A DNA stretch of 64,000 nt from contig NC_071355.1 in NCBI RefSeq assembly GCF_943734655.1, positions 13,744,768 through 13,808,767 of the forward strand. Reading direction: 5' to 3'. The translations under genes were made by a program, and so were the position numbers. This document shows positions 43,215 through 52,814 of the stretch, piece by piece; positions within the stretch are counted from its first letter, which is position 1; each line of letters opens with the position of its first letter. The notes beneath the pieces are model-generated. The model saw only the letters and a list, made by a program, of their open reading frames with translations. It had not been told where the DNA came from and searched no databases. The DNA comes from Sabethes cyaneus. Its lineage: Eukaryota > Arthropoda > Insecta > Diptera > Culicidae.

Positions 43215-45322
43215 ATAGCTTTGGTAGTTGTCGCTGCCGCCTGCTGCGATATACTTTTGCGATGCAGTCAAAAAGAAAAGGTGTGATTTTTTATTACGTT
43301 CTTTTTCAACCTTTTTTTTACGATTATCATCATCGTCGTTCGGTCTCTTTCGCTCGCGCCGTATTTTCTCGCTAATGTTCAAGCTCAGGCAAATGGTTTC
43401 GGTAAACGTCGTTTCGATCACACATATAGGTTCTTTTCTCTCGCTCCCATGCCTGCCGCCTTGCCAGCAGCTCTGTATAGATATGTGTGTACACACAATA
43501 AATATTGATACGCTTTGGCTCGCTCGTCACAGCAGTTCGGTTTTGGTGGATGATGTTCGAAGGGGGGAAATGGGGAACCGTTCGAAGAATATGTGACTGT
43601 ATGTAGCCGCACAGCACAGAGGTGTGATGGTCCCCCCGGCACGTCGCCAACAGAGTGAGGCGGAGCAGTATCGTTTATTGGTAACGCCTCTCCAACATCG
43701 ATATTGGACCGTTCGCTTTTCGTACTTTTTTTTCTTCTTCTTCCGCTCGTGTCCTCTTGTTCCGCTTCTTGATTGCCCGCTCGTTCTCGCTCTCGCTCAT
43801 CATTTTTATGTGCGCTCTAGTCGTTCTTGCTGATTTCTTCTGTTCGGTGCTTATCGCACCCACTTTGTACGACGGTGGAAAATCGTGATCGTATTTCAGA
43901 ATCGCTGTTGATTTGATTTTTCTTCCCGAGAGCTGAGCCATTCGGTGTGCAACCATTTCCCAACTCGATAAATCAAGCCACACGTCGCCGTCCGCAGAAA
44001 CCCAATTTGTTCGTTCGTTGATTGTTCGTTCGCCTTAACCTCCCATCCCCACAGCCCCCCACAACGGTGTACATTTTCCGCAGAAGAATAAAACCACCCA
44101 CACACACACAGCCTGCAATTATGATGAATAATTTGGAATCAAATTTCCGGCCAGCCACACTCGCCCGGAGGGCCCGAGCTAAGGGCTGAGGGCAAAGAAA
44201 CAATTCAATCCTGGACTGGACCTGTGGCGCACGGGAAATCGTCGAGTGGGAGAAAATTGGAGCACCAATTAAATGGTCTCGAGACGCGCACGGGTTCCAC
44301 GCTAATTTTATGCGCGACCAGCGCCGTTCAGCCGTTGGCGATACGATACGATACTATCGGACCAGCAAGATAAGTACCGTCCTTCCATCGACTGCTGCTC
44401 CATCGATAACGCTCCGCCATAACGATACCGCCGCAAGAAAGCGCTAAAATGGGAGAAAATTGACCTATGGCCGTGACTAATGTTATGGCTCAATCCGGCA
44501 GCCGGGGATTGATGGAACGGAACACCGTGGAATTGGATGGTTGGATCGATGATTATGGTTACCGTTTCTGATGCTTATGATGCTGATGACGGTCTTGTTA
44601 CGAGTGAGGACCGAAACGGTTGTTGTTATGGCTTTGAATTATACCGGTTTGCTGGAGAAAAATGGACACTAAAATTTAATGCTATTTTCGATTTCGAAAG
44701 TTGGAAATCTTCAATCAAAACATTCCACAACGAATTGAAATACACATTTTTCAGTCAAAGCACTCTACGATTGTTTGGATTGTTTCGCAGATGACGTTTC
44801 TGCAGCTCTCCATCTTTCTCTCGCCTAAACGTCGAAAACAAATTACTTGTAGCTTCTGTGTTATCTTTTTCCAAGAACCACCACCATCACCACCTCGAAC
44901 CACGAACTGAATATCGATTTGCTGCTGTACGCCAGCTGAATCATGGCTTTGCTACTTTGCGTCGAGAGATAATAATGGCGTCGTCTGTTTTTATTGCAAA
45001 TTGCAATGACGCACTGAAAAGATATAAGCTTGCAACAGTCAGCTCGGAGGACAGCAATTGATCGTTACATTAAATTCAACATCTAAAAATTGATAGATGT
45101 GTTCAACATTCCTAAAATTCCACTATTGCTGGAGATTCAACAAAACGAATTATTAAATGAGAGTTTCAAACAGAACATCTCTTTTGTTCTCATGGGTTTG
45201 TTTTTTTTCTGTTTGAACAACAAATGTTCATTAACTTTTGGCCAATCATCAGATGGGTGATTTTATCGATTTTTACGGTATTAATTTATTTATTAAGTCG
45301 TCTTCAACAGACTACAGTGCCA

Positions 45323-45478
45323 ATGATTGCTAAATTGGAAAGACTTGGAATATACGGATAGGACATGCGTCGGTCCAGATCCTATTTCATAGGTCGTAAG
45401 TTGATTGCAACAGTTGTAGGTTTTCAATCAATTGCGTCTGAAATTCCCCAAGGCAGTCATTTGGGACCGTCAACCTGT
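45323..45478 (+). pseudogene. LINE RT remnant (CR1-like)
   Basis: The plus strand reads MIAKLERLGIYG, stop, then RSRSYFIGRKLIATVVGFQS and SEIPQGSHLGP. This matches ILL.KL.RLGI...SYL..R......SGVPQGSHLGP of LINE RTs. It ends directly after motif B, and the following 80 bases show no RT. Stops and truncation on both sides rule out activity. Confidence 0.7.
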
Positions 45479-45559
45479 TGGTTTTAGCTACAAATTACAT
45501 TTTAATGGCCAATTTGACCAAAATTTTCTCTTCGAACATTTTCGGATATTGAAAGAGAA

Positions 45560-45770
45560 ACTAAACTCTTTTCCTAATTTGACCATCCCCGCTGTCGATT
45601 ATTATTATGGACTGTCCCACTTTTGTCAACTCACTTGTTCCGATTCCTTTATGTCAAGGAACATGTGTACCAAGTTTGATCGAAAACCATCCAGCCGCTC
45701 CGGAATCATGGCGGAACACACATTTTTATACAATCAGAAGATACACATTGGTACGAGCCATGATCGATTT
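45560..45770 (-). mobile_element. Helitron-like fragment, reverse strand
   Basis: Read on the minus strand it contains TGTGTTCCGCCATGATTCCG, the gagcggctggatgg stretch, TTCGATCAAACTTGGTACAC and ATGTTCCTTGACATAAAGGA, i.e. the same unit as at 15,760 and 16,198 but inverted. The AAATGTGTGTTCCGCC approach matches the 5' region of the 15,690 copy. Confidence 0.6.
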
Positions 45771-45983
45771 GAATACAGTTTCTTTGTTCAATCTTTGTTA
45801 CATCAAACATTTTAATAAGTTGTTTTTTCATTTTTCATTTCAGGTAAAAAATAATACGACCAATAACGAAAAGTTTGGTAAGAAAATTACAATTTCCATA
45901 CATAAATTTTCTTCTAATCACGTATATAGCCTGATAGTAATGTAACCAAAAAACTTAACAAAAATCACAAGAAATAACAACTG

Positions 45984-46070
45984 TTATTGGACATGACAGT
46001 CGCAGGGACAGTTCTCTCAGTCGAGAATTAAAACATGTCTTACATCGAGACCAACTGTCAAGTCCAATAA
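45984..46070. mobile_element. Short palindromic MITE (TTATTGGAC...GTCCAATAA)
   Basis: An 87-bp unit whose ends TTATTGGACATGACAGT and ACTGTCAAGTCCAATAA are inverted repeats with one mismatch. The centre (gtcgagaattaaaacatgtc) is unpaired. No other copy is in the window, and no target duplication is obvious. Confidence 0.6.
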
Positions 46071-46139
46071 TTAAAACTACTATCTATAGTTCATGCTTAT
46101 CATAAAATCATGAGTTTTCGTATCCTTGAGAACCTCTTC

Positions 46140-46795
46140 CTCCTCTAGCAACTTAGAGTCATACTGTATCAAGAACTTATCTCCACTGTTCTCGATTCCA
46201 GTCTACTCGTCGTCAATTCGTTGAACATCTTGACACTCAGAAATTGGATTCTACCTAATCAAACCATCTAGCACGCCGGACCTCTGTATTCCTGGTGCCG
46301 TTGGAGTTCTTGGAAAACACAGTTTTCCCTGCACAGTCGTCCGGCATTCTTACGACGGGGCCGAGCTACCATAGTTTCCCGACTTTTGCCAGGTGATACG
46401 ATGAGAATCCCTCCAAATAGTGCCTCTAGCTCATGGTTCCTACACTCTCCGCTTGGTATTCGAATTCGACGCATTGATTTTCTACCCAAACTCTCTGTTT
46501 CTACATTTTAAGTCTGAGGTAGATTGGCTCCGCCATCGCCAAGATTCTAATAACGATGTCAAGGTCGTCTGTGAAGGCTATGAGTTGGCTACTTTTGCTG
46601 AAGATCGTTTCGATGTCCGCTCACTGGATGACACCTTCAATAGCGACGATGATAATAACGTGCAATATCTGCCGCAGTTCCCCGCGCTCGACTGTATCGT
46701 TAGCTGCCTTGAAATCCACGAAATTATTATGCGTGGACACGTTGTACTCCCGACGTTTCTGGGTGGTTTCTTTGGTTTTCTCGTTTTTTGTCTAC
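46140..46795 (-). pseudogene. RTE-like endonuclease/RT LINE remnant, internally deleted
   Basis: Minus-strand blocks in order: HNNFVDFKAANDTVERGELR then QIL (RT motif A), QLIAFTDDLDIVIRILAMAE (catalytic ADD has become TDD), a short NHELEALFGGI piece, and then HLAKVGKLW and VVRMPDDCAGKTVFSKNSNG followed by RARWFD.VESNF. The final blocks are the characteristic C-terminal signature of LINEs often annotated in insects as craniofacial development protein 2-like. Motif B and most of the thumb are deleted between the motif A and C blocks and between C and the tail. Stops break the frame. Clade assignment (RTE-like) is tentative. Confidence 0.75.
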
Positions 46796-46829
46796 AAAAG
46801 TGCGGTTTCCAGATGCCGTTACCCTATTA

Positions 46830-47045
46830 ACATTATTTTGGATTTAAATTTGTGTTTTGATTTGGACTTGAGTTTGTTCCTGAATTTGAATTATAATTTG
46901 GAATTAATTCTGGACTTTGAATATGAACCTGAATTTGAACTTTAGCTTGGACTTAAATTTGGGCTTGCATTTTGACAAAACTCAAATTCGGATCTGAATT
47001 TGAATTTGAATCCGAGTTTCAAGTTGAAGTTACATTTTTTTTAAT
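46830..47045. repeat. Degenerate (TTGAATTTGGAC)n tract 1
   Basis: Repeats of TTTGGACTTGAATTTG type with many substitutions. The underlying unit is about 6 or 12 bases (TTTGAA / TTGGAC). Similar tracts lie at 48,293-48,480, 48,745-48,890, 50,785-51,105, 51,645-51,730, 51,870-52,070, 52,815-53,115 and 61,790-62,230. Confidence 0.8.
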
Positions 47046-47325
47046 TGAGTAAGAGAAGCCCGCGGGAGTAGAACTGGAATAAGATTCCTGCTCATGTTTT
47101 TTCCTCTCATAATTTTAGGATTTCACCATATATTTTTCTTCTCACTTTGAACTGTAAAACTTCGTAGTTTGTAACGTGGTAAACTGGCGGTGAGTTTGTG
47201 GCAGTGGCGTGGCGGTGGGAGGCGTAAAAGTAAATAGTAGATAAACAAAGAATGTTATGTATTTTATTTGACTTCGAGTGGCGTTCCCAATGAGATAACT
47301 CTCTTTTAAGGGGGAGTGAGCTCCC
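47046..47325. other. No recognised feature
   Basis: A short mixed stretch containing gtggcagtggcgtggcggtg. No ORF or terminal repeat is seen. Confidence 0.4.
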
Positions 47326-47327
47326 TC

Positions 47328-48292
47328 TTAAATATGGTTTAATAAAGCATTGTAGGTTTTTGTCGCATAGTAGAGGAATGACTTTTTGCCTATTGTGAAA
47401 TTGATCCGGCTTAACGATAGGTTATTTTGGGTTCTTAGCGCATATCTATGACTTGGGTGTCGAAACATAATATTGTGGTGGGCGATTGGTTTCGTCAAGA
47501 AGCCTTTTAGCTGAACTAGGCATTGCAGGTCATGACGGCCGGCCACTAATAATATGAATCGGTCGCCTTTACGGAAATAGCTCTGCAGTTGAGAAAAGCA
47601 GTGATTTCTTATAAACAGCCTCAAACTTCGGTGCTGCATTACTTGTTGGGAATAAAAAGAAGTTCTACTCGCCGTGCCCCAGATAGATACCAGATACTGC
47701 AGTTTGAACTGAACTAAAGCATAGTATTTAGCTATCTTCCAGAGTAGACCACAGGTTGAACTAATCTCTCCCCACACCGTGTCTATGTGTTGATCACATC
47801 AAAGTGGGATCAAATATCATGCCAAGATACTTATATTTATCTGTCTTTTGAATGGTAATACCGTTGAACTTCAATTCAGGATGAATCGGTATTATTAAGC
47901 GAGATGATTGGAAGAACATGTATTCAGTCTTGAGGGGACTCAGTGCTAGGAGCTTTTGACAGATTGACAGATATTCTTGCATTGGATTAATAGCGACGCA
48001 GAAATCAGTGCTAGGATACGATAATGACGTATCGTCTGCGAACATCCTTGGTTTCCCACGCAGAGGTAATTTAGTGAGAACAATAGTGGTCCTAAGCTGC
48101 TACCCTACGGCACGCCGAGAGCTGAAGGTGCAAGTATACTCGATATATCATTTGCCCGTACGTACTGAGATCTTCCAGCTACGTTTGCTTTTGATCAATG
48201 CATTCGCCGTTCCGCGAATCCCATTGCAGTAAAGTTTTTGTAGAAGTATTTCGTGGTTAATGGTGTCAAAAGCCTTTTTTCAAACATTTTTC
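47328..48292 (-). pseudogene. LINE RT remnant (L2/Crack/CR1-type thumb)
   Basis: The minus strand starts KAFDTINHEILLQKLYCNGI then RG (motif A region, about 48,290-48,215). It continues QYVRANDISSILAPSALGVP, stop, GSSLGPLLFS (motif B), then MFADDTSLSYPSTDF (catalytic FADD, frame 48,045-47,794). A second frame (47,777-47,328, 149 codons) is the thumb and tail: FKLQYLVSIWGTASRTSFYS, HHNIMFRHPSHRYALRTQNN, KSFLYYATKTYNALLNHI. That tail is typical of L2- and Crack-like LINEs. At least two frameshifts and one stop are present, and it is 5'-truncated at the low-complexity tract. Confidence 0.85.
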
Positions 48293-48890
48293 AATCACTT
48301 GAATTTGAATTCGGCGTTAAAAATGGTCGGACTTTAATTTGAACACAATTTAATGTGGCCTTGAATTTCGATTTGAATTTGATAACGAATTCAGGCTTTA
48401 ATTTGGAGTTGAACATGAACCTTAATTTGGACCTAGATTTTCACTAACTGTGACTTAAATTTAAACATCCTAAGCATGTTCGGATAATTTTTGGGTTAGA
48501 AACGTTTTGAACCGGCCTTGGACAGTTGCAAGATTGTTGTGCAAGTTGCATTAATCGTGCGTTACCGTTTTTAAATTTTTATGCTCTTTTGCAATGTCTG
48601 TATTAGAAACCAGTTCGTTCTTTGCTTTTTCTTCTTGGCTATATTGTATGTATATTATGACATATATCTTAAAGAGATAAATCGTTCTGCTCAATTCGTT
48701 GTGAGGGTATTAGGTACGACCATTATCATCATTATTTTATAATGGACGTGAATATGAACCTGAATTTGGACTAGTATTTAAGCTTGAATTTGGACTTTAA
48801 TTTGAACTTAGAATTTGAGCAGAATGTGGACTTGAATACGAACTTCAGTTTGGACCTAAATGTGGTCCTTAGATTAGACATTACATTGGA
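48293..48890. repeat. Degenerate (TTGAATTTGGAC)n tracts 2 and 3
   Basis: Low-complexity units at 48,293-48,480 and 48,745-48,890 are separated by unique sequence. The GAACCTTAATTTGGACCTAG phrase followed by attttcactaactg is repeated at about 52,960-53,000, marking the start of duplication E. Confidence 0.75.
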
Positions 48891-49199
48891 GAAAAAATCC
48901 ATTTAAAGACAAAATACAAAATCTTACTGATTCACTGACTGATCTATTCCACCGTGAACTATGACTAAGGCCTCTTCATGTAAAATGAGGTAACAAGCAT
49001 TGAAGTTAGACATAAAACAGTGCTGGTTTCATTGTGGATTTTCTTATTTTCAATTCCTTCATTTTACTACCTCCATGGGGCGGCACCTTCGAGATAGCGA
49101 AATACTGTCCAATTAAACCAGCCCAGCTATAGCCAACTAAACACTGTCTTGGCTTTCAGTTGACATCTGTAACTAGCAACTGCAAGTAGGCAAAGCTAT

Positions 49200-49352
49200 A
49201 TAAGCCTTGGGCTTAAACGTCTTTCTAAGCCTTGAACCTTCTTTATCGACAGCCTTCGCAGCCAGCTATTAGTATACAGGACATAATCGGGACTAGTGCA
49301 ACAATCCTACTGACTTCATCTAGCAGCACCGCTTAGCCGAGACTACAAGTAG
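49200..49352 (-). mobile_element. SINE200-like SINE fragment
   Basis: The plus strand shows TTCTTTATCGACAGCCTTCG, agccagctattagtatacag, AGTGCAACAATCCTACTGAC and agcaccgcttagccgaga, the complement of the SINE body and the B-box start. The head is truncated at about 49,345. Duplication copy 2 lacks it. Confidence 0.7.
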
Positions 49353-49444
49353 TCGCTATGAAAATTACTGCGTTCTGCATTCGGAATTGTGCTATACTAC
49401 TATACCGTCTATACCGTCTACTATACCGCTATACTACTATACTT

Positions 49445-49497
49445 GCATAACAGTCCCATTTATCTAGAAAAATCTATAGAAAATGGGACTGTTATGC
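49445..49497. other. 17-bp inverted repeat, GCATAACAGTCCCATTT
   Basis: GCATAACAGTCCCATTT (49,445-49,461) is the reverse complement of 49,481-49,497, with a 19-base loop. In duplication copy 2 (about 53,608-53,635) only GCATAACAG...CTGTTATGC remains and the loop-side half of the left arm is gone. A small fold-back insertion or deletion is likely. Confidence 0.8.
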
Positions 49498-49734
49498 TAG
49501 TAGCGGCAGTATACTCGCTAGAAACAGGTGGGGAGACGCATAAACATTCATTTATTTAATCAGCTGACTGAGTTGCCGAAATGTTACGGTTGTTAACGGT
49601 TTAATAAAGCATCAAAACTGACTACAATTGGTATTATATTTTGTAGAGCTTTCGACTAGGATACCTCTCATGGTTTCGGTTGTATTTCATCTGGAGGATG
49701 CTTTTGTGCGCTTTCATTTCTCCTATGCGAGATA

Positions 49735-49853
49735 TATCTCGAACAATCATAAATGCTGCCAAAAAGTCAGACAATGTTCCTACTTTTGCGACCGAACACT
49801 TCGCGTACAGCTCAATTTATGCCTTTTATCCCCATTCATGAAACAAATCAGAT
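49735..49853 (+). pseudogene. CR1-like RT fragment in duplication copy 1
   Basis: The plus strand reads SYFCDRTLRVQLNLCLLSPF (compare SYL.ER.LRVQLN..LS.PF of the RT before motif B), then MKQIRC, where the TIR element at 49,855 interrupts. Copy 2 at about 54,013 continues past the same point. Confidence 0.65.
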
Positions 49854-49854
49854 G

Positions 49855-50780
49855 TAGGGGAGTGTCGTCGTGGTTGGGCCACGTTTTGGAATTTGCCCAT
49901 AACTTTCGTTTCAAAAGGAATTTTGGAAAGCTAAATACATCGTTGCAAAGGTCTAAAAATAAGGTATATTTCTGGAAAGTTTCAAACTGATTGCTTGAAA
50001 AATAAAAAAGTTATAGACATTTACGTGAAGACAAAAAATGTTGTCATAATCGGGTCATGTTGTACAGGTTGGGCCACCGCAGAAAATCTAAGACAAACGT
50101 ATTGAAATTCTTAATAGAGACATTAAAAGAATGAATTCCGTAAACAACGGTTCATATAGGTACTAATACCCTATTTTGAATTGCATTTTTGTAAAATTTT
50201 GGCGATCTTGTAAAATCAATATTGCGACAATCGCCTTTTCCGAAGTGTACAACTACAGTGAAAAAATCAACAAAAATCTAGGTTTTCATCGTATTAATTT
50301 TTCTTTATTTCATCACATTTTACGTGACTGAGATTCTCTAGCGATTATTGCGCTTCTGCGCTTAAAATTATGCTGGCCCAACCAAGACTTCTCAAGTGGC
50401 CCGACCATTACAAATAGCGCTTTTCTAGTATTTCACCTTAGCCTTCCCAAACACCTTACTGGAGGGGATTTTTTATAGTCTTCGTGTGCAGCACAATACG
50501 CTTCATATATTTTCAAAGTTGACCTCGATAATTGCATTTCATGAAACATTTCTTGAAGAAAAGTTCATTGCCCCTGGAAAACTTTTTTTGCAAGATTTAG
50601 TCATTGAATTCAGTACGGGTGTTTTGAATACACGATTGAAACTCACAATATTGTGAAAAGTTAGCCATCACAGTAAGAAGTTTTACAATGGTTGTGCCAT
50701 AGATATCATGAGTTACTAAAACTGTAAAATCGTGATGGCCCGACCATAACAGTGGCCCGACGATAACGACAATACCCTAC
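49855..50780. mobile_element. TIR element of 0.92 kb, TA-flanked (Tc1/mariner-like MITE)
   Basis: The left end TAGGGGAGTGTCGTCGTGGT then tgggccac is an inverted, imperfect match to the right end gtggcccgacgataacgaca then ATACCCTA. The pairing runs about 28 bases with several mismatches. Ends GGGG/CCC flanked by TA suggest a Tc1/mariner-type TA target. No ORF above 60 codons is present, so it is non-autonomous. The interior repeats the motif GGCCCGACCATTAC and its inverse. It splits the RT remnant of duplication copy 1; copy 2 keeps a TA at the equivalent site (caggtgtacc). Confidence 0.8.
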
Positions 50781-50784
50781 TTGA

Positions 50785-51105
50785 ATTCGAAATTGAATAT
50801 CGACTTGAATTGTGACTTCAATTCGGACTTGAATATGCACTTGAATTTGAATTTAAATTTGGATTTAAATTCTATAACCTGTCGACACAAATTTGGCCTT
50901 GAATGCAGAATGATTTCCGCAAAAAATAATTCATATTCTTTAATTTGAAAGGGAAAACTGATGGATTATTTACATCTCAAGCCTTGCGGCTTGAGGTTTG
51001 ATTCAAATTTAAATACGGCTACCAATCATGAAGACGGGTCCTAATTTGGACTGCAATTTAAACTTCAATTGTAGTGTGATTTAAATATGCATTTGAACAT
51101 GAATT
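50785..51105. repeat. Degenerate (TTGAATTTGGAC)n tract 4
   Basis: Low-complexity units at 50,785-50,880 and 51,035-51,105 with about 150 bases of unique sequence between them. Confidence 0.7.
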
Positions 51106-51110
51106 TGGAC

Positions 51111-51482
51111 CCAGCTAGCATTTTTATATGTATATAGAAGTTAAAACTCAGCATTGCCTACTTATATACATACTAATAAATCGTATTTGATGCGCAAAAT
51201 TGGCATATCTGTGGTACTTTGGAGGCGATATGCGTGATGAGGGATAAACATACTCATTTCATCGATATAAGTAATTATATACGATAATATCCGATTAGGC
51301 CTGACCCGCACCGTACTGCTGTACGATTCTGTGCTGACTTGTATGTATGCCAATTATTATCATTATATACGACTGAAAATCAACTTGGGCGGACTTTATT
51401 AAGCTTTAGTTACGATTCCGAATTTGTTAAGAGTTATTTACGATAATTTTCGGTTATTGATGTACGATTTGATGCTAGCTGG
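51111..51482. mobile_element. TIR element CCAGCTAGCA, 372 bp, 4-bp TSD
   Basis: It begins CCAGCTAGCA (51,111-51,120) and ends TGCTAGCTGG (51,473-51,482), a perfect 10-bp inverted repeat. It is flanked by GGAC at 51,107-51,110 and 51,483-51,486. The interior is AT-rich with repeated TATACGATAAT motifs. The only frame is 63 codons without a motif. It sits within a TTGAATTTGGAC tract. Non-autonomous. Confidence 0.8.
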
Positions 51483-51507
51483 GGACCTATAATTGAGCTT
51501 CAATTTA

Positions 51508-51645
51508 GAATTTCGGGCTGTTCCAATCCCGGTCTAGTGTTTCGTGCCTTCGTGCCTCTCAGGCCGAGGACGCAGGTTCAAATCCCAACCTCGCAGATGT
51601 CACGACCCTAGCTGTTGAAGTGACTTTACAATAAAAAAATCGCCT
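51508..51645 (+). mobile_element. Second tRNA-derived SINE candidate
   Basis: A box-B sequence GGTTCAAATCCCAACC sits at about 51,570-51,585. It is preceded by a variable-arm-like ctctcaggccgaggacgca and, some 45 bases upstream, an A-box-like GGTCTAGTGTTTCG. A short body (gatgtcacgaccctagctg, gaagtgactttac) and an A-rich end (aataaaaaaatcg) follow. This layout is that of short tRNA-derived SINEs. It differs clearly from the SINE200-like family. It could also be a single tRNA pseudogene. Confidence 0.65.
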
Positions 51646-51734
51646 CCAGCTTGGGCTTGAATTTGGACTTCAATTTGTACTTGAACAGCAATTGGAGGTA
51701 AATTTGAATTTAAATTCAAACCTGAATTTCGCCA

Positions 51735-51869
51735 CCAACTATTCAAAAGGGCCTTCCTGCAACATGTAAACAAACCCGGTGAGGGTTTAGTTACCCATGC
51801 TAGTCCAGCAGAAAATAACCCTCACACGGTGTATTTACATTTTGCAAATTGGCTCTTTTGAAAAGTTGG
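51735..51869. mobile_element. MITE with CCAACT...AGTTGG termini, copy 2
   Basis: A 135-bp element, same ends as 24,082-24,203: CCAACTATTCAAAAGGGCC and GGCTCTTTTGAAAAGTTGG. The interior shares GGTGAGGGTTTAGTTAC and AAAATAACCCTCACACGGTG. Length differs from copy 1 through an internal indel. It sits in low-complexity DNA, so the target duplication is unclear. Confidence 0.85.
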
Positions 51870-52070
51870 AGCCGAATTGGACTTTTATTGTAGCTCCAAT
51901 TGGACTTATATCGTATAAAAAATTTGGACTTTGATTGGACTTTGCCTATCCAATTTGCACTTGAAATTGAACAATAATTTATTTACCTTAGGTAGTTGAA
52001 TTTGATCATAAATATGTACTTAAATTAGGACTTGAATTTTGATCTTTAGTTTTGTCGAGTTTCAACAGGC
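51870..52070. repeat. Degenerate (TTGAATTTGGAC)n tract 5
   Basis: Units such as AATTGGACTTATATC and AAATTTGGACTTTGATTGGA, heavily mutated. Confidence 0.65.
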
Positions 52071-52814
52071 GATTTAGTCTTCGCCATGGGCGAATTTCAA
52101 TGGCCCGTTCTGAACACAACAGATAAAGTATAAATACAAATGAATTTTTAGATTAGTTTTCAACGATGCTTCTGGGGACGGTGAAAACTGGATCTTGGGG
52201 ATTGAAAACTGGTGTCACAACATGCATCGCAAATTTTACGTTTACTATTTCAAATATTTAGTGTCAATTTTGGGCTCGCACTCACGCTCTTTCGGTTAGT
52301 GCCCGAATGTTTTACTCACTAATCTACTGCCGTCCGTTTTATATTGGGTAGTCTAATACCTAATTTTGTTTTATTCTCGCAATTCTTCTTCTGACTGCTC
52401 GTTGTTTCTACCGTCGAGAAGATCGACCGTTATCTACTCGGTTAGTGCGATAGAAACAAGCAGAACGTTGCCGGCAGTCGCTCCGGCAAGTCTCGTAATT
52501 AAACCACCAACGAGTGTGTTTTTACTCTTTATTTACTCGAATATGACTCTGTATACAGCCATAATGTAAACCATTTTGGAAAACATTTGACTTCAATATC
52601 AGGTTTAGAAAGGCAATTGTTGTTTGATTTGATAGTTTGAAGTTGATAGTAACACTAGTCTGAACAGAACTGAAAACTGTGAACAATAAATAAATAACCA
52701 ATGCAAAACGAAAAATCTATCCAATGCGAAGAATGGTTAATAAGATGATCTGGAAAACTTCGATATAGACCAAATAGATTGAGTTGTACAACGCCAGGTG
52801 GGGCTCGCTCCTAG
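52071..52814. other. No recognised feature
   Basis: Two CTCGGTTAGTG/TCGGTTAGTGC phrases (about 52,294 and 52,438) and the AGAAACAAGC region hint at an old LTR-like piece, but I cannot define ends. No coding motif is seen. Confidence 0.3.

Larger units (their letters stand above)
35330..45070. other. GC-richer island C, no transposons recognised
   Basis: The largest island. None of the window's dispersed families occurs inside. Simple repeats: AC near 35,728-35,742, CGC units 35,811-35,835, CAGCGC near 37,546-37,562, GAC units 40,379-40,432, GGC 40,607-40,624, CTG 42,099-42,126, GTC 42,851-42,878 and 43,181-43,214, TTC near 43,726-43,742. TATA-like motifs occur (TATATAAG 39,561-39,568; TATAAATG 42,610-42,617) without a convincing initiator at the expected distance. 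Many frames of 80-245 codons overlap on both strands with Arg/Ser/Pro-rich translations and no domain, so I call none of them a gene. Intergenic, intronic or regulatory DNA is likely. Confidence 0.55.
48300..49853. repeat. Segmental duplication E, copy 1
   Basis: It matches 52,850-54,100 in order: attttcactaactg, ACAAAATCTTACTGATTCAC, tgactaaggcctcttcatgt, TTCTGCATTCGGAATTGTGC, CGGCAGTATACTCGCTAGAA and TTTAATAAAGCATCAAAACT, then tattatattttgtagagctt and CGTACAGCTCAATTTATGCC. The copies are about 4.3 kb apart in direct orientation. Copy 1 has an extra ~300 bases including a SINE200-like fragment, and its right side is cut by the TIR element at 49,855. The segment carries an RT remnant at its end, so two insertions of one element are an alternative explanation. 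Confidence 0.8.

Noticed and set aside
46420..46945. Plus-strand frames of 136 and 129 codons
   Set aside because: They are antisense shadows of the RTE-like RT remnant, whose minus-strand motifs are unambiguous.
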